DNA of 64,000 bases. It comes from Thermasporomyces composti. GTDB taxonomy: Bacteria > Actinomycetota > Actinomycetes > Propionibacteriales > Actinopolymorphaceae. The notes beneath the pieces were generated by a model, which did no database searches, was not told where the DNA came from, and saw only the letters and a program-made list of their open reading frames with translations. Positions 9,389 through 18,202 of this stretch are shown here, in pieces. Both the position numbers and the translations under genes were made by a program. Positions within the stretch are counted from its first letter, which is position 1. Every line of letters begins with the position of its first letter. The DNA is taken from NCBI RefSeq assembly GCF_003386795.1, contig NZ_QTUC01000001.1, positions 2,108,001 through 2,172,000 on the forward strand. The letters are read 5' to 3'.

Positions 9389-10225
9389 GTGTCGTCGGAC
9401 CGCATCCGAGGGATCGTCGAGCACCCGTGGTTCACCCACGGCATCACCGCGCTCATCGTGGCGAACGCGGTCACGCTCGGACTCGAGACGTCACCGGCGA
9501 TCGTCAGCTCGGTCGGCCCTCTGTTGCACTGGTTCGACCGGATCGCCTTGACGATCTTCGTCGTCGAGCTGGTGCTGCGCATGCTGGCCTACCGGGAACG
9601 GTTCTTCCGTGACGCGTGGAGCCTCTTCGACCTGACCGTGGTGGCGATCGCGCTCGTCCCCGCGACCGGACCGTTCGCGGTGGTGCGGGCGCTGCGCGTG
9701 CTGCGGGCGCTGCGCGTGGTGTCGCGGGTGCCGTCCATGCGGCGCGTCATCGAAGGGCTGCTGGGGGCGCTCCCCGGGATGCTGTCCACCGGCGCCCTGC
9801 TGGGCCTGGTGCTCTACATCGCCGCCGTCATGGCGACCGGGCTGTTCGGCTCCGTCGCCCCCGACCACTTCGGCAACCTCGGCACGACGCTGTTCACGCT
9901 CTTCCAGGTGATGACGGGTGAGGCCTGGCCCGACATCGCGGACGAGGTGATGGCGGAGCTGCCGTGGGCTTGGGTCTTCTTCGTCACCTACATCCTGGTG
10001 TCGAGCTTCGCGGTGCTGAACCTCTTCATCGCCGTCGTCGTCAACGGGATGGAGAGCGAGATCGCGGCCGAGCAGCGCGCCGAGGCTGCCAGGGACTGGG
10101 CCGCGGAGAAGGAACGCGACCGGATCATGCTCGAGGAGCTACGAGCGCTCCGTGCCGAGATCGCCGCGCTCCGGCAAGGCGACAGTCGAGAGCGCGACGT
10201 GCGCGTTCCCGACTCCGGAGCGTGA
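9389..10225 (+). CDS. Voltage-gated cation channel, BacNav-like (TGEAW filter)
   Basis: A 278-residue single-domain six-helix channel resembling bacterial sodium channels. S4 carries evenly spaced arginines (Arg100, 103, 106, 109, 113 in VVRALRVLRALRVVSRV). The pore loop is TLFQVMTGEAWPDI, with Thr176-Gly177-Glu178-Ala179-Trp180 in place of the usual TLESW. After S6 (AVLNLFIAVVVNGMESE) comes a heptad-like charged coiled coil to about residue 255, as used for tetramer assembly in this family. GTG 9389 has GAGGGGG six bases upstream. Four such subunits would form a channel; whether it selects Na+ or Ca2+ cannot be read, but the filter glutamate is kept. The gene converges on rplI across a strong terminator hairpin. 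Confidence 0.85.
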   Translation: MSSDRIRGIVEHPWFTHGITALIVANAVTLGLETSPAIVSSVGPLLHWFDRIALTIFVVELVLRMLAYRERFFRDAWSLFDLTVVAIALVPATGPFAVVRALRVLRALRVVSRVPSMRRVIEGLLGALPGMLSTGALLGLVLYIAAVMATGLFGSVAPDHFGNLGTTLFTLFQVMTGEAWPDIADEVMAELPWAWVFFVTYILVSSFAVLNLFIAVVVNGMESEIAAEQRAEAARDWAAEKERDRIMLEELRALRAEIAALRQGDSRERDVRVPDSGA

Positions 10226-10245
10226 TCACGGCACGGCGACGACAT

Positions 10246-10336
10246 CTATCCACAACGGCCTGACGGGACCTGTGGAAATCGGGCCGAAGCCCGCGTGGAA
10301 GATCGACAGCGCCCCTGTGGACAACGCTGTGAACAA
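10246..10336. promoter_or_regulatory. Cluster of DnaA-box-like 9-mers between channel gene and rplI
   Basis: Within 91 bp: CTATCCACA (10246-10254, one mismatch to TTATCCACA), TGTGGACAA (10316-10324, exact reverse complement of TTGTCCACA) and TGTGAACAA (10328-10336, one mismatch). The density is above what single chance matches would give, but binding is untested. Confidence 0.45.
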
Positions 10337-10337
10337 C

Positions 10338-10371
10338 CCTAGGACGGGTCGTACCATCGACCCGCCCTAGG
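10338..10371. terminator. Bidirectional terminator between channel gene and rplI
   Basis: Arms CCTAGGACGGGTCG and CGACCCGCCCTAGG pair over 14 positions with one mismatch around a six-base loop (taccat). It lies 17 nt past the rplI stop and 113 nt past the channel stop. There is no long U-tract, as is usual in actinobacteria. Confidence 0.75.
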
Positions 10372-10387
10372 TTACGGACAGTGAGAA

Positions 10388-10837
10388 CTACGCTGCCGGA
10401 ACGACCTCGAGAGCAAGCGTCGCGCTCAGCTCCGGGTGAAGCCGAACCGAGACCTGGTGGCTGCCCAGCGTCTTGATCGGGTTCGCGATCTCGATTCGAC
10501 GCTTGTCGATCTGCGGGCCCCCGGCCTGCTTGACCGCCTCCACGATGTCGGCCGGCGTGACCGAGCCGAACAGGCGCCCGCTCGCGCCGGACCGCGCCGG
10601 GACCGTGATCGTCAGGCCCTCCAGCTGCGCCTTCACCTCACGAGCCTGGTCGAGGTCACGGATCTGCCGGACCTCGCGAGCCTTCCGAATCGCGGCGACC
10701 TGCTTCTCGCCGCCCTTCGTCCAGCGGATGGCCAGGCCACGCGGCATGAGGTAGTTGCGGCCGTAGCCGTCCTTGACCTCGACGATGTCACCGGGCCCGC
10801 CGAGGCCGGACACCTCCTGAGTCAAGATGAGCTTCAT
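10388..10837 (-). CDS. rplI: 50S ribosomal protein L9
   Basis: 149 residues, the normal length for L9. The N-terminal rRNA-binding domain starts [20 protein letters not shown] and contains the L9 signature around [13 protein letters not shown]; a long connecting helix and a C-terminal domain ending in LALEVVPAA follow. The ATG at 10837 has GAGGAGG upstream; the longer frame to 10924 overlaps rpsR and is not needed. It is the last gene of the rpsF-ssb-rpsR-rplI operon and is followed by a strong hairpin terminator. Confidence 0.97.
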   Translation of the reverse strand: MKLILTQEVSGLGGPGDIVEVKDGYGRNYLMPRGLAIRWTKGGEKQVAAIRKAREVRQIRDLDQAREVKAQLEGLTITVPARSGASGRLFGSVTPADIVEAVKQAGGPQIDKRRIEIANPIKTLGSHQVSVRLHPELSATLALEVVPAA

Positions 10838-10853
10838 CGGTGCGACCTCCTCG

Positions 10854-11090
10854 TCAACGGGCCGTGCTGGTGTACGGCAGGAGCGCCATCTCGCGAGCGT
10901 TCTTGATGGCGGTCGCGACGTCACGCTGGTGTTGGGTGCAGTTGCCGGTCACGCGGCGCGCACGGATCTTGCCGCGGTCGGAGATGAACTTCCGCAGCAG
11001 GGTCGTGTCCTTGTAGTCGACGTAGGAGATCTTCTCCTTGCAGAACACGCAAACCTTCTTCTTCGGTTTGCGAACAGCAGTCTTGGCCAT
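10854..11090 (-). CDS. rpsR: 30S ribosomal protein S18
   Basis: 78 residues with the S18 core [18 protein letters not shown] and [19 protein letters not shown]. It binds S6 in the platform of the small subunit. Near the N-terminus is CVFC and later CTQH, a CxxC...CxxH set that fits the zinc-binding (C+) form of S18. Some actinobacteria carry a second, cysteine-free S18 used under zinc limitation; none is in this window. Third gene of the rpsF operon. Confidence 0.96.
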   Translation of the reverse strand: MAKTAVRKPKKKVCVFCKEKISYVDYKDTTLLRKFISDRGKIRARRVTGNCTQHQRDVATAIKNAREMALLPYTSTAR

Positions 11091-11160
11091 CGTGGTGCTC
11101 CTTCACGAGCCCCGCGCGAGGCGGGAATGGTCACGGGTGCTGGCTCGATGGGTGGTGCGG

Positions 11161-11649
11161 CTAGAACGGCGGCTCGTCGTACGAGCCACCCGCCGGGCCA
11201 CCGCCCCACGGGTCGCTGGCCTGGGGAGCGCCACCAGCCGCGGGCGTCTGCCACGGGTCGTCGCCACCGAAGCCACCTTGGGACCGCGTGGTCTTGGTGA
11301 CCTTGGCCGTGGCGTTCCGCAGGCTGGGACCCACCTCGTCGACCTCGACCTCGTAGACGGTGCGGCGCTCACCCTCGCGAGTCTCGTAGGACCGCTGCTT
11401 CAGCCGTCCCTGGACGATGACCCGCATGCCACGCTGCAGCGACTCCGCGACGTTCTCCGCCGCCTGCCGCCACACGTTGCAGGTGAGGAAGAGGGTCTCG
11501 CCGTCCTTCCACTCACCGGCCTGACGGTCATAGGTACGCGGTGTCGACGCGACCCGGAAGTTCGCGACCGCCGCACCAGAAGGGGTGAAACGCAGCTCCG
11601 GGTCGTCGACCAGGTTGCCGACGAGCGTGATGACGGTGTCCCCTGCCAT
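11161..11649 (-). CDS. ssb: Single-stranded DNA-binding protein
   Basis: 162 residues. The N-terminal OB-fold covers about residues 1-110 ([21 protein letters not shown], then [18 protein letters not shown]). A Gly/Pro/Gln-rich linker follows, and the acidic tip DEPPF, which docks partner proteins, closes the chain. It protects single-stranded DNA at the fork. It lies between rpsF and rpsR in the conserved operon. One Ssb is visible here; actinomycetes often have a second copy elsewhere. Confidence 0.96.
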   Translation of the reverse strand: MAGDTVITLVGNLVDDPELRFTPSGAAVANFRVASTPRTYDRQAGEWKDGETLFLTCNVWRQAAENVAESLQRGMRVIVQGRLKQRSYETREGERRTVYEVEVDEVGPSLRNATAKVTKTTRSQGGFGGDDPWQTPAAGGAPQASDPWGGGPAGGSYDEPPF

Positions 11650-11662
11650 GGTCGTCTCCTGT

Positions 11663-11953
11663 TCAGCGGGCGTCTGGTCGAATGACCTTAGTCCGCAGCA
11701 CCGACTCGTTCAGGGACAGCTGACGATCGAGCTCCTGGACGACCGACGGCTCGCACGACAGGTCGATCACCGCGTAGATGCCCTCGGACTTCTTCTTGAT
11801 CTCGTACGCCAACCGGCGGCGACCCCACACGTCGACCTTCTCCACCGTGCCGCCACCCTGGCGGACGAGGGAGAGGTACTGCTCGAGCGACGGCGCGACG
11901 GTGCGCTCCTCGAGGTCGGGGTCGAGGATCAGCATGATCTCGTAGCGACGCAT
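11663..11953 (-). CDS. rpsF: 30S ribosomal protein S6
   Basis: 96 residues beginning [19 protein letters not shown] and ending in KVIRPDAR, with the family signature [18 protein letters not shown]. It forms a heterodimer with S18 on the 30S platform. ATG 11953 is supported by AAGGAGG about ten bases upstream; the open frame continues to 12097 without family similarity. First gene of the operon, with a roughly 120-nt leader that contains a perfect 6-bp hairpin. Confidence 0.97.
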   Translation of the reverse strand: MRRYEIMLILDPDLEERTVAPSLEQYLSLVRQGGGTVEKVDVWGRRRLAYEIKKKSEGIYAVIDLSCEPSVVQELDRQLSLNESVLRTKVIRPDAR

Positions 11954-12291
11954 GCGAAGCTCCACCTCCTTTGGACTCGGGCGGCCACGGTCCTTCCGTG
12001 GCAGGAGGGCGTGCGTCTCGCCGCGGGGTTGTCGTGAGCTGGTCGACGGACGATCGCGGCGCAGCGGCCCAGGATAGCCGACGCGGCCGGCCCGCACCTA
12101 ACCCGCACGCCCGCGCCCGTACTCTCTAGCACCTCGTCCCGGCGGGCCGCGACGCGCCCACGTGTCGGCCGTGCGGTGAGAGTTCGACCCGGCGTGGTCC
12201 CGGCGGCGCGTCGTCCTCGGCTCACCATGATCGGCCACCGACGACGGCGGGCCGGCGGCGGGGTGTCCGCGTCGCCTCCTACAGTCGGGGC
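11954..12291 (-). promoter_or_regulatory. rpsF leader and divergent promoter region
   Basis: A 338-nt divergent spacer. On the minus strand a -10-like TATCCT lies at 12071-12076, giving an rpsF leader of about 110 nt. In the leader, CCACGG-aagga-CCGTGG (plus 11985-12001) forms a 6-bp stem followed by CCGCC. This recalls the S6:S18-binding leader known in other bacteria, although I cannot confirm the full consensus. The endonuclease IV -10 box is at the right edge. No ORF seen. Confidence 0.4.
12280..12285 (+). promoter_or_regulatory. -10 box for leaderless endonuclease IV transcript
   Basis: TACAGT (TAnnnT) lies six bases before ATG 12292, with no Shine-Dalgarno between them. Fits leaderless transcription. 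Confidence 0.55.
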
Positions 12292-13098
12292 ATGACCAGC
12301 GTGCCCCTCGGCGCTCACGTCGACCAGGAGGACCCCATCGAGGAGGCGCGGCGCCGCTCCGCCGACGTCGCGCAGTTCTTTCTCGGCGACCCTCAGGGCT
12401 GGAAGGGTCCGGTGATCGCCTACCCCGGCGGAGCGGACGCCTTGGCAGCGGCCGCCGCGCAGGCCGGTGTCGGGCTGTACGTCCACGCGCCGTACGTGAT
12501 CAACGTCGCGACGACCAACAACCGGATCCGCATCCCGTCCCGCAAGCTGCTCCAGCAGACCCTCGACGCCGCCGCCGCGATCAACGCCCGCGGCGTGGTC
12601 GTGCACGGCGGCCACGTGCTGAAGAACGACGACCCGCAGGCCGGCTTCGACAACTGGCGCAAATGCGTCGAACGGCTCGAGATCCGCTGTCCCCTCTTGA
12701 TCGAGAACACCGCCGGCGGCGACAACGCCATGGCTCGTCGCCTGGAACGGATCGCCAGGCTGTGGGAAGCCGTCAGCGCGGCGGACACCGACGGCATGGT
12801 CGGCTTCTGCCTCGACACCTGTCACTTCCACGCCGGTGGAGAGGAGCTCGCCACCGTCGTCGACCGGGTGAAGAGCATCACCGGACGGATCGACCTCGTG
12901 CACGCCAACGACTCGCAGGACGCCGCCGGCTCGGGGCGCGACCGGCACGCCAACCTCGGGTCCGGCCAGATCGCACCGGAGGACCTCGTCGCGGTCGTCC
13001 GGGCCGCCGGCGCACCGGCGATCGTGGAGACCCCCGGCGGTGCCGAGGGACAAGCCGCCGACATCGCCTGGCTTCGCGAGCGGCTCGACGCTGCGTGA
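12292..13098 (+). CDS. nfo: Deoxyribonuclease IV (AP endonuclease)
   Basis: A 268-residue TIM-barrel, zinc-dependent apurinic/apyrimidinic endonuclease of base excision repair. Conserved metal-binding stretches are present: [30 protein letters not shown] and the DRHANLGSG signature near the end. Length matches the family (about 260-290). Start and promoter indicate a leaderless message. It stands alone between the rpsF operon and the femX pair. Confidence 0.93.
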   Translation: MTSVPLGAHVDQEDPIEEARRRSADVAQFFLGDPQGWKGPVIAYPGGADALAAAAAQAGVGLYVHAPYVINVATTNNRIRIPSRKLLQQTLDAAAAINARGVVVHGGHVLKNDDPQAGFDNWRKCVERLEIRCPLLIENTAGGDNAMARRLERIARLWEAVSAADTDGMVGFCLDTCHFHAGGEELATVVDRVKSITGRIDLVHANDSQDAAGSGRDRHANLGSGQIAPEDLVAVVRAAGAPAIVETPGGAEGQAADIAWLRERLDAA

Positions 13099-13148
13099 CC
13101 GCTCCTCGCTGGCTTGCCCGGCCTGCCCCACGGCGCTGCGGAGCCGGG

Positions 13149-13154
13149 TAGCCT
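13149..13154 (+). promoter_or_regulatory. -10 box for leaderless femX transcript
   Basis: TAGCCT lies seven bases before GTG 13162, and no ribosome-binding site is present. It supports the GTG rather than the ATG at 13114 as the start. Confidence 0.5.
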
Positions 13155-13161
13155 CGCCTGC

Positions 13162-14289
13162 GTGGCTCTGCGCGTTCGTACCCTCACCCCCGAGGAACAC
13201 CTGGCATTCCTCAACACCCTCGACTCGGCGAGCTTTCTGCAGACACCCGCGTGGGGAGTGGTCAAGCGGGAGTGGCGGTCGGAGTCGATCGGGTGGGTCG
13301 ATGAGGCCGACGGTGACAAGGTGCTGGGCGCCGGGCTCGTCCTGTACCGCAGGTTGCCCAAGATGCGGCGCAGTCTGGCCTACCTCCCTGAGGGTCCGGT
13401 GATCGACTGGAGCGACCCCGACCTGTCCCGGTGGCTCACCCCGCTCGTCGAGCACCTCAGCTCCCAGGGCGCCTTCGGCGTCCGCATGGGTCCGCCCGTC
13501 GTGACCCGGCGGTGGTCAGCGGCGACCGTCAAGGCCGCCCTGGCGGAAGGGAACGCGCGCCGGCTGGGTGAGGTGCCCGCCGACCACACCGACCACATCG
13601 CGCTCGGTGTCGCCGAGCAGCTGCGCGCTCTCGGGTGGCGGCCGCCAGCGCAGACGACGAGCGGTTTCGCCGTGGGTCAACCCCGCTACGTCTTCCAGCT
13701 CCCGCTCGAAGACCGTGACGAGGAAGCCGTCCTCGCCGGGATGAACCAGCTGTGGCGCCGCAACATCCGCAAGGCCGCCAAGGCGGGAGTCCAGGTCACC
13801 TACGGCGGCCTCGACGACCTGCCCGCGTTCCACGAGCTGTACGTCCACACCGCGCGCCGTGACCACTTCACACCCCGGCCGCTGTCGTACTTCGAGACGA
13901 TGATGAAGGCCCTCTCGGGCGAGGACCCGGACCGGTTCCGTCTGTACCTCGCCCACCACGAGGGCGATCTCGTAGCGGCGACCATCGGGGTCCGGGTCGG
14001 CACCCACGTGTGGTACTCCTACGGCGCGTCGTCAACCCACAAGCGGGAGGTCCGCGCCTCCAACGCGATCCAGTGGCGGATGATCCAGGATGCACTCGCC
14101 GTGGGGGCCCGTGTCTACGATCTGCGGGGAATCACCGACACCCTCGACCCGAACGACCCGCACATCGGTCTGCTGCAGTTCAAGCTCGGCACGGGAGGCC
14201 AGGCGGTGGAGTACCTAGGCGAGTGGGACCTGCCGATCTCCCGCCTGCTGTACTCGGCTTTCGACCTCTACATGCGACGTCGGGGATGA
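13162..14289 (+). CDS. FemX/FemAB-family peptidoglycan bridge aminoacyltransferase
   Basis: 375 residues of the FemAB family, which adds the first bridge amino acid to lipid II using aminoacyl-tRNA. Two GNAT-like halves are visible; FLQTPAWGVVKREWRSE near the N-terminus and RNIRKAAKAGV, YSYGASSTHKREVRASNAIQ and LRGITDTLDPNDPHIGLLQFK in the second half are typical. Streptomyces uses FemX to start a glycine bridge. GTG 13162 is chosen because of the leaderless -10 box; the 16 extra residues from 13114 are not family-like. The next gene, an alanine racemase-like protein, starts four bases after the stop, so the two are translationally coupled. Confidence 0.9.
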   Translation: MALRVRTLTPEEHLAFLNTLDSASFLQTPAWGVVKREWRSESIGWVDEADGDKVLGAGLVLYRRLPKMRRSLAYLPEGPVIDWSDPDLSRWLTPLVEHLSSQGAFGVRMGPPVVTRRWSAATVKAALAEGNARRLGEVPADHTDHIALGVAEQLRALGWRPPAQTTSGFAVGQPRYVFQLPLEDRDEEAVLAGMNQLWRRNIRKAAKAGVQVTYGGLDDLPAFHELYVHTARRDHFTPRPLSYFETMMKALSGEDPDRFRLYLAHHEGDLVAATIGVRVGTHVWYSYGASSTHKREVRASNAIQWRMIQDALAVGARVYDLRGITDTLDPNDPHIGLLQFKLGTGGQAVEYLGEWDLPISRLLYSAFDLYMRRRG

Positions 14290-14292
14290 CTC

Positions 14293-15360
14293 ATGGCGCT
14301 CACGCTGTACGTCGACACCGCCCGCTGGCGGGCACACCTCGACCAGGTTGTCGCCTCCTACCCTCGGATCGTCCCGGTGGCCAAGGGGAACGGCTACGGG
14401 TTCGGGCTCGCCAACCTCGCTCGCGAGGCCGCCCGGCTCGAGGTCGACACCCTCGCCGTCGGCACGCCGGAAGAGCTGGCCGAGGTCGCCGACCACTTTC
14501 CCGGCGACCTGCTCGTCCTCACCCCGATCCGCTCCGCGCAGATCCAGCGCCTCCAGGAGCGGACCGCCGGCGCCGGTGAGGTCGACCCGTCCCGGGTGAT
14601 CCACACGGTGAGCCGCCTCGCCGACCTGATCGTGCTCTCCGACGGGCCCGGCGAGCCTCGCGTCGTGGTGGAGTTGTTCTCCTCGATGCGACGCCACGGC
14701 ATCCCGACCGAGGACCTCGCGACCGTCGCCAAGCTCCTCGACGGAGTGCGTTGCGAGGGATGGGCGTTGCACCTGCCGCTGCCCGGCTTCGGCGACCACG
14801 TGGCGGAGATCAACACGTGCATCGAGCGGATCCGCGACGCCGGGGCGCCGTTGGAGCGGCTGTGGGTCTCCCACGTCACGCCCGAGGAGCTGGCGGAGCT
14901 ACGCTCCGCTAACCCCGAGGTCGAGATCCGGCCGAGAGTCGGGACCAAGCTGTGGTTGTCGGACCGGGAGGCGTACCAGGCGCGGGCGGAGCTGCTCGAG
15001 GTGCACCCGGTCCGCCGTGGGGACCGGTTCGGCTACCGACAGCGACGAGTGCCGGGCGACGGTCACCTGCTGGTGGTGAGCGGTGGAACCTCTCACGGCG
15101 TCGCGCTCGAGGCGCCGAGCCACGTCGAGGACCTGCGCACGCGGGCTCGGGTGCTCGCGGTGAGCAGCCTGGAGGCGGCCGGCCGTGCGTTGTCGCCGTT
15201 CACGGTGGCAGGGCAGCGGCGGTGGTTCGCCGAGCCGCCGCACATGCAGGTGAGCGTGGTGTTCCTGCCCGCGTCGGTGCCGCCGCCCGAAGTCGGCACC
15301 GAGCTGCCCGTCAACGTCGGCATGACGCTCACCAGGTTCGACCGGATCGTCTTCGAGTGA
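14293..15360 (+). CDS. Alanine racemase-family PLP protein
   Basis: 355 residues. The N-terminal PLP TIM-barrel has Lys31 in VAKGNGYGFG as the Schiff-base lysine, equivalent to the VKANAYGHG motif of Alr. The C-terminal part is not a clear Alr beta domain, and the second catalytic tyrosine is hard to place, so D-alanine production is uncertain. Coupling to femX (three bases between stop and ATG) and the same pairing in Streptomyces point to a role in peptidoglycan precursor or cross-bridge chemistry. I leave the symbol blank because a canonical alr is usually elsewhere. Confidence 0.8.
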   Translation: MALTLYVDTARWRAHLDQVVASYPRIVPVAKGNGYGFGLANLAREAARLEVDTLAVGTPEELAEVADHFPGDLLVLTPIRSAQIQRLQERTAGAGEVDPSRVIHTVSRLADLIVLSDGPGEPRVVVELFSSMRRHGIPTEDLATVAKLLDGVRCEGWALHLPLPGFGDHVAEINTCIERIRDAGAPLERLWVSHVTPEELAELRSANPEVEIRPRVGTKLWLSDREAYQARAELLEVHPVRRGDRFGYRQRRVPGDGHLLVVSGGTSHGVALEAPSHVEDLRTRARVLAVSSLEAAGRALSPFTVAGQRRWFAEPPHMQVSVVFLPASVPPPEVGTELPVNVGMTLTRFDRIVFE

Positions 15361-15409
15361 GCCCGGACCGGAGTGAAGCCGTTCGTCGTCGGTGAGTCCG
15401 TCAGCCGGC

Positions 15410-18202
15410 TCAGCCCGACCATCGGCCGGTGACGTACGCGGCCGCCCACACGCCGAACAGCGGCACGGCCAGCATGAGGTAGGCACGCCACACCCACACC
15501 CACCGGACGGCGAGGGCGCCGAGGCCGATCCACAGCGGGAACCACAGCAGCGTCGCGCGCGGCACGGAGAAGAACCAGTACGACGACGCGAACGCCGCCA
15601 CCTGGACGCCGATCCAGGTGGCCTCGCTCCAACGGCGGAGCGCGAGCAGGACGGCGGTGACCACGAGACCCACGACCATGGCGACCAGCTCGGCGCGGAA
15701 CATCCACTCGAAGTTGGCCTGCATCGCGTCGGTGACGTTGGCGAACTTCAGCCGCCCGGTCGCGGCGCTCCACGTGTGGAGGAAGGCCTCGTGGGGTGCG
15801 GTGAAGCCGCGGTACCACCCCTCCTCCTGCGCGTGGTACCACCGCAGCCAGTCGCCGGTGCGGATGCGCAGGTAGGTCATGTAGGCGAGGAGCGGCACGA
15901 AGGGGACGATCAGCCACAGGCCGTTGATCCACTCCCGCCGCTTCGGCGAGGTGAGGAACTCGACGACGAGCGCGAGGGCGAGGAAGAGGCCGGACACCCG
16001 CACGCTCGACGCGCCGGCGGCGAGGACGGTGGCCACACCCCAGTGGCCGCGACGCGCCGCGAGCCAGGCCGGGATCGCGAAGCCGAGGAAGAGCGACTCG
16101 GTGTAGGGGGCGGCCAGGAAGATCGCGGGCGGAGCGACCATCCACATGAGCGCGGCGCGCCGCCCGGCCCCCTCGCCCCACTCCAGGTCCGCCAGCCGCG
16201 CCAGCGCTACGGCGGCGACGCCACCGGCGAGGAAGGAGACGGCGAGGCCGGCAACGACGGAGGGGACACCGAGCAGGTGGCCCAGCCGCATGAGCATGGG
16301 GAGCCCTGGGAAGAACGCCTCGACCGGATCCTCCCAGTTCGGGTCGAAGTAGCCGTTACGAGCGATATGGTCGAAGTGCCAGAAGTCCCACTGCTTCCAG
16401 CGCTCGAGGAAGGGAGGAACCTTCCCCTCGCCGTGGAACACCCACGGCGCGGTGAGCGCCACGAGGAGCACCCCGAGCCTGGTCAGCACCCACCAGGCCA
16501 GGACCTCCAGGTCTTGGGGACGCGGCCTGACCCACGACGGAAGCCTGAGCCACGACGGGAGAGGGAGGGACCGTAGCCGAGAGCGCCATCCCGACGCCGA
16601 CGGCTCGTCCTTCGGCACCGCGGGCCGGACCGCGGTCACGTCCTCGTCGTCCGTGGTCGTGGTGTCCGGTCGGTCAGCCGATCGCGACGGCGCGGAGAGC
16701 GCGCCGGCGGGTGGTGACGATGGCGGGGCCGGCGCGGCAGCCGAGGCGGAGTCGGGACGTGCCGGAGCGTCGCCCCGCGAGCTCTCGCCCTCTCGCTGAC
16801 CTCCGGTGAGGTCCTCGTTGGCAGGGGGTCGAGACGCCGCCGGCGGTAGAGTCGTCGGCCAAGGCGTCTGGTCCGGGTCGGTAACGGAGGTCAGCTCCGG
16901 ATCGGTCAGGTCGGGATCGGTGCGGCCTCGGCGAGGACGATCAGGGCGCGCGAGGTCAGCGTCACCGAGATCAGGGCCGCCGAGCGGAGGGCCGACGAGG
17001 TTGGGTTCCGTGAGGTTGGGGTCTCCCAGGTTCGGGACGGTGAGGCTGGGATCCGTGAGGTTCGGATCGTCTCGCCCTTCGCTCGTCCTGGTGGTGTCGT
17101 GCCACCTCACGTTCTCCCCCCACAGGTCTGTGGAACCGGACGCGGTGTCGCGCGTCGTGGGGCGATCCCAGCCGTGACCTCCGTGGTGGGAGGACGGCGG
17201 CTCGCCGAACCAGCTGGTGTGCGTCGTCGTCACCGGCTCGTCGAACGGCGTGCCCGGACTCGACGAGCCGGGGCCCCCGTGACGCGCGGCCGCCCAGTCT
17301 GCCTCATGGGGGGACGGGGTTGGGTCGCCCGGGTGCCGACCAGTCGCCGGCCCGCTTGGCGCGTCGAGGGGAGTCTGCCCGGTGAGCGGTTCGAGATTCC
17401 ACGACTGGTTCCGCCACGCGGGACGGTCCTCGCGGGATCCGCGGGCCTCGCTCGACCCACGCGCCGGGTCCCGACCGACGTCGAGACCTGTCCAGGTGAT
17501 CTCGGAGCCTCCAGGGAAAGCAGGCTTCGACCAGTCCCAGGAGGTCTCGAGGCCCGGGCCGCCCTCTCGCCAGGAGGACGCTCCACCGACCCCAGCGTCT
17601 GGTGGGCCCGGCGGCGCTCCCGGCGCCGACGTCTCGGGCGTGCGGCGAGCCCTGCGCCCTCCGGTGTCGCCAGCCGCACCTGGGCTCCACGATCCCCGCG
17701 AATCGTCAACCCGTCCGAGGGTGTCGTCACCGACGGGGACGACGCCACCTTGCGTGTCGCTCCACGAGGCACTCCACCCAGGGCGTGCTCCCTCGCCTCG
17801 GACACCCTCGAGTGATCCTGGGTGCGGCCCAGTCCGAGGCTCTTCCGTCCACGGCGTCTCCGGCAGGTTCCACGGCTCCTCGTCCCACAACCCCGCGTCC
17901 TCCAGCGCCGGGGGGACCAGCGGTGGGGGAGTCAAGGGGTCGAGGTCGAAAGGCGGCGGGACGGCTCCAGCCGGCGGTCCCAGGTCTGGCCGAGCCGGTT
18001 CGTGGCGCTCCCGGGGCTGCCGCTCGGCACCCCCGCTCGAACCCAGGGGCGGCGCACCCCACAGGGACCTGTCGCCACCGGCACGGCGCGCCGGTGGACT
18101 CGGTGGAACTCCCTCCGGCGTCCCCTCACCTCGCGGCCACTCCGGCGGGCCCCACGACCCTCCCCGCGACGGTGGCTCGTCCGATCGCCGACGCCCTGTC
18201 AC
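15410..18202 (-). CDS. PIG-V-like mannosyltransferase with very long disordered N-terminus
   Basis: 930 residues in two parts. The C-terminal ~370 residues (from about 560) form a polytopic membrane glycosyltransferase like the bacterial mannosyltransferases related to PIG-V: LTRLGVLLVALTAPWVFHGEG, the loop WKQWDFWHFDHIARNGYFDP with acidic residues, and YTESLFLGFAIPAWLAARRG. These use polyprenyl-phosphate mannose. The N-terminal ~560 residues are Pro/Ser/Gly/Asp-rich and disordered, with a pentapeptide-like repeat (DPNLT, DPSLT, VPNLG, EPNLV) at about residues 376-437. GTG 18202 overlaps the upstream stop by four bases (GTGA) and has GGAGGAGGGGG before it, so the tail appears to be translated. 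Coupled to the GT87 gene. Confidence 0.8.
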   Translation of the reverse strand: MTGRRRSDEPPSRGGSWGPPEWPRGEGTPEGVPPSPPARRAGGDRSLWGAPPLGSSGGAERQPRERHEPARPDLGPPAGAVPPPFDLDPLTPPPLVPPALEDAGLWDEEPWNLPETPWTEEPRTGPHPGSLEGVRGEGARPGWSASWSDTQGGVVPVGDDTLGRVDDSRGSWSPGAAGDTGGRRARRTPETSAPGAPPGPPDAGVGGASSWREGGPGLETSWDWSKPAFPGGSEITWTGLDVGRDPARGSSEARGSREDRPAWRNQSWNLEPLTGQTPLDAPSGPATGRHPGDPTPSPHEADWAAARHGGPGSSSPGTPFDEPVTTTHTSWFGEPPSSHHGGHGWDRPTTRDTASGSTDLWGENVRWHDTTRTSEGRDDPNLTDPSLTVPNLGDPNLTEPNLVGPPLGGPDLGDADLARPDRPRRGRTDPDLTDPELTSVTDPDQTPWPTTLPPAASRPPANEDLTGGQREGESSRGDAPARPDSASAAAPAPPSSPPAGALSAPSRSADRPDTTTTDDEDVTAVRPAVPKDEPSASGWRSRLRSLPLPSWLRLPSWVRPRPQDLEVLAWWVLTRLGVLLVALTAPWVFHGEGKVPPFLERWKQWDFWHFDHIARNGYFDPNWEDPVEAFFPGLPMLMRLGHLLGVPSVVAGLAVSFLAGGVAAVALARLADLEWGEGAGRRAALMWMVAPPAIFLAAPYTESLFLGFAIPAWLAARRGHWGVATVLAAGASSVRVSGLFLALALVVEFLTSPKRREWINGLWLIVPFVPLLAYMTYLRIRTGDWLRWYHAQEEGWYRGFTAPHEAFLHTWSAATGRLKFANVTDAMQANFEWMFRAELVAMVVGLVVTAVLLALRRWSEATWIGVQVAAFASSYWFFSVPRATLLWFPLWIGLGALAVRWVWVWRAYLMLAVPLFGVWAAAYVTGRWSG
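16890..17075 (-). repeat. 15-bp tandem repeats encoding xPxLx pentapeptides in the mannosyltransferase tail
   Basis: About ten imperfect 15-bp units encoding DPNLT, DPSLT, VPNLG, DPNLT, EPNLV, GPPLG, GPDLG, DADLA and then, after a gap, DPDLT and DPELT. The reading frame is kept throughout. The units are diverged at third positions, so the array is not a very recent slippage product. Confidence 0.8.
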
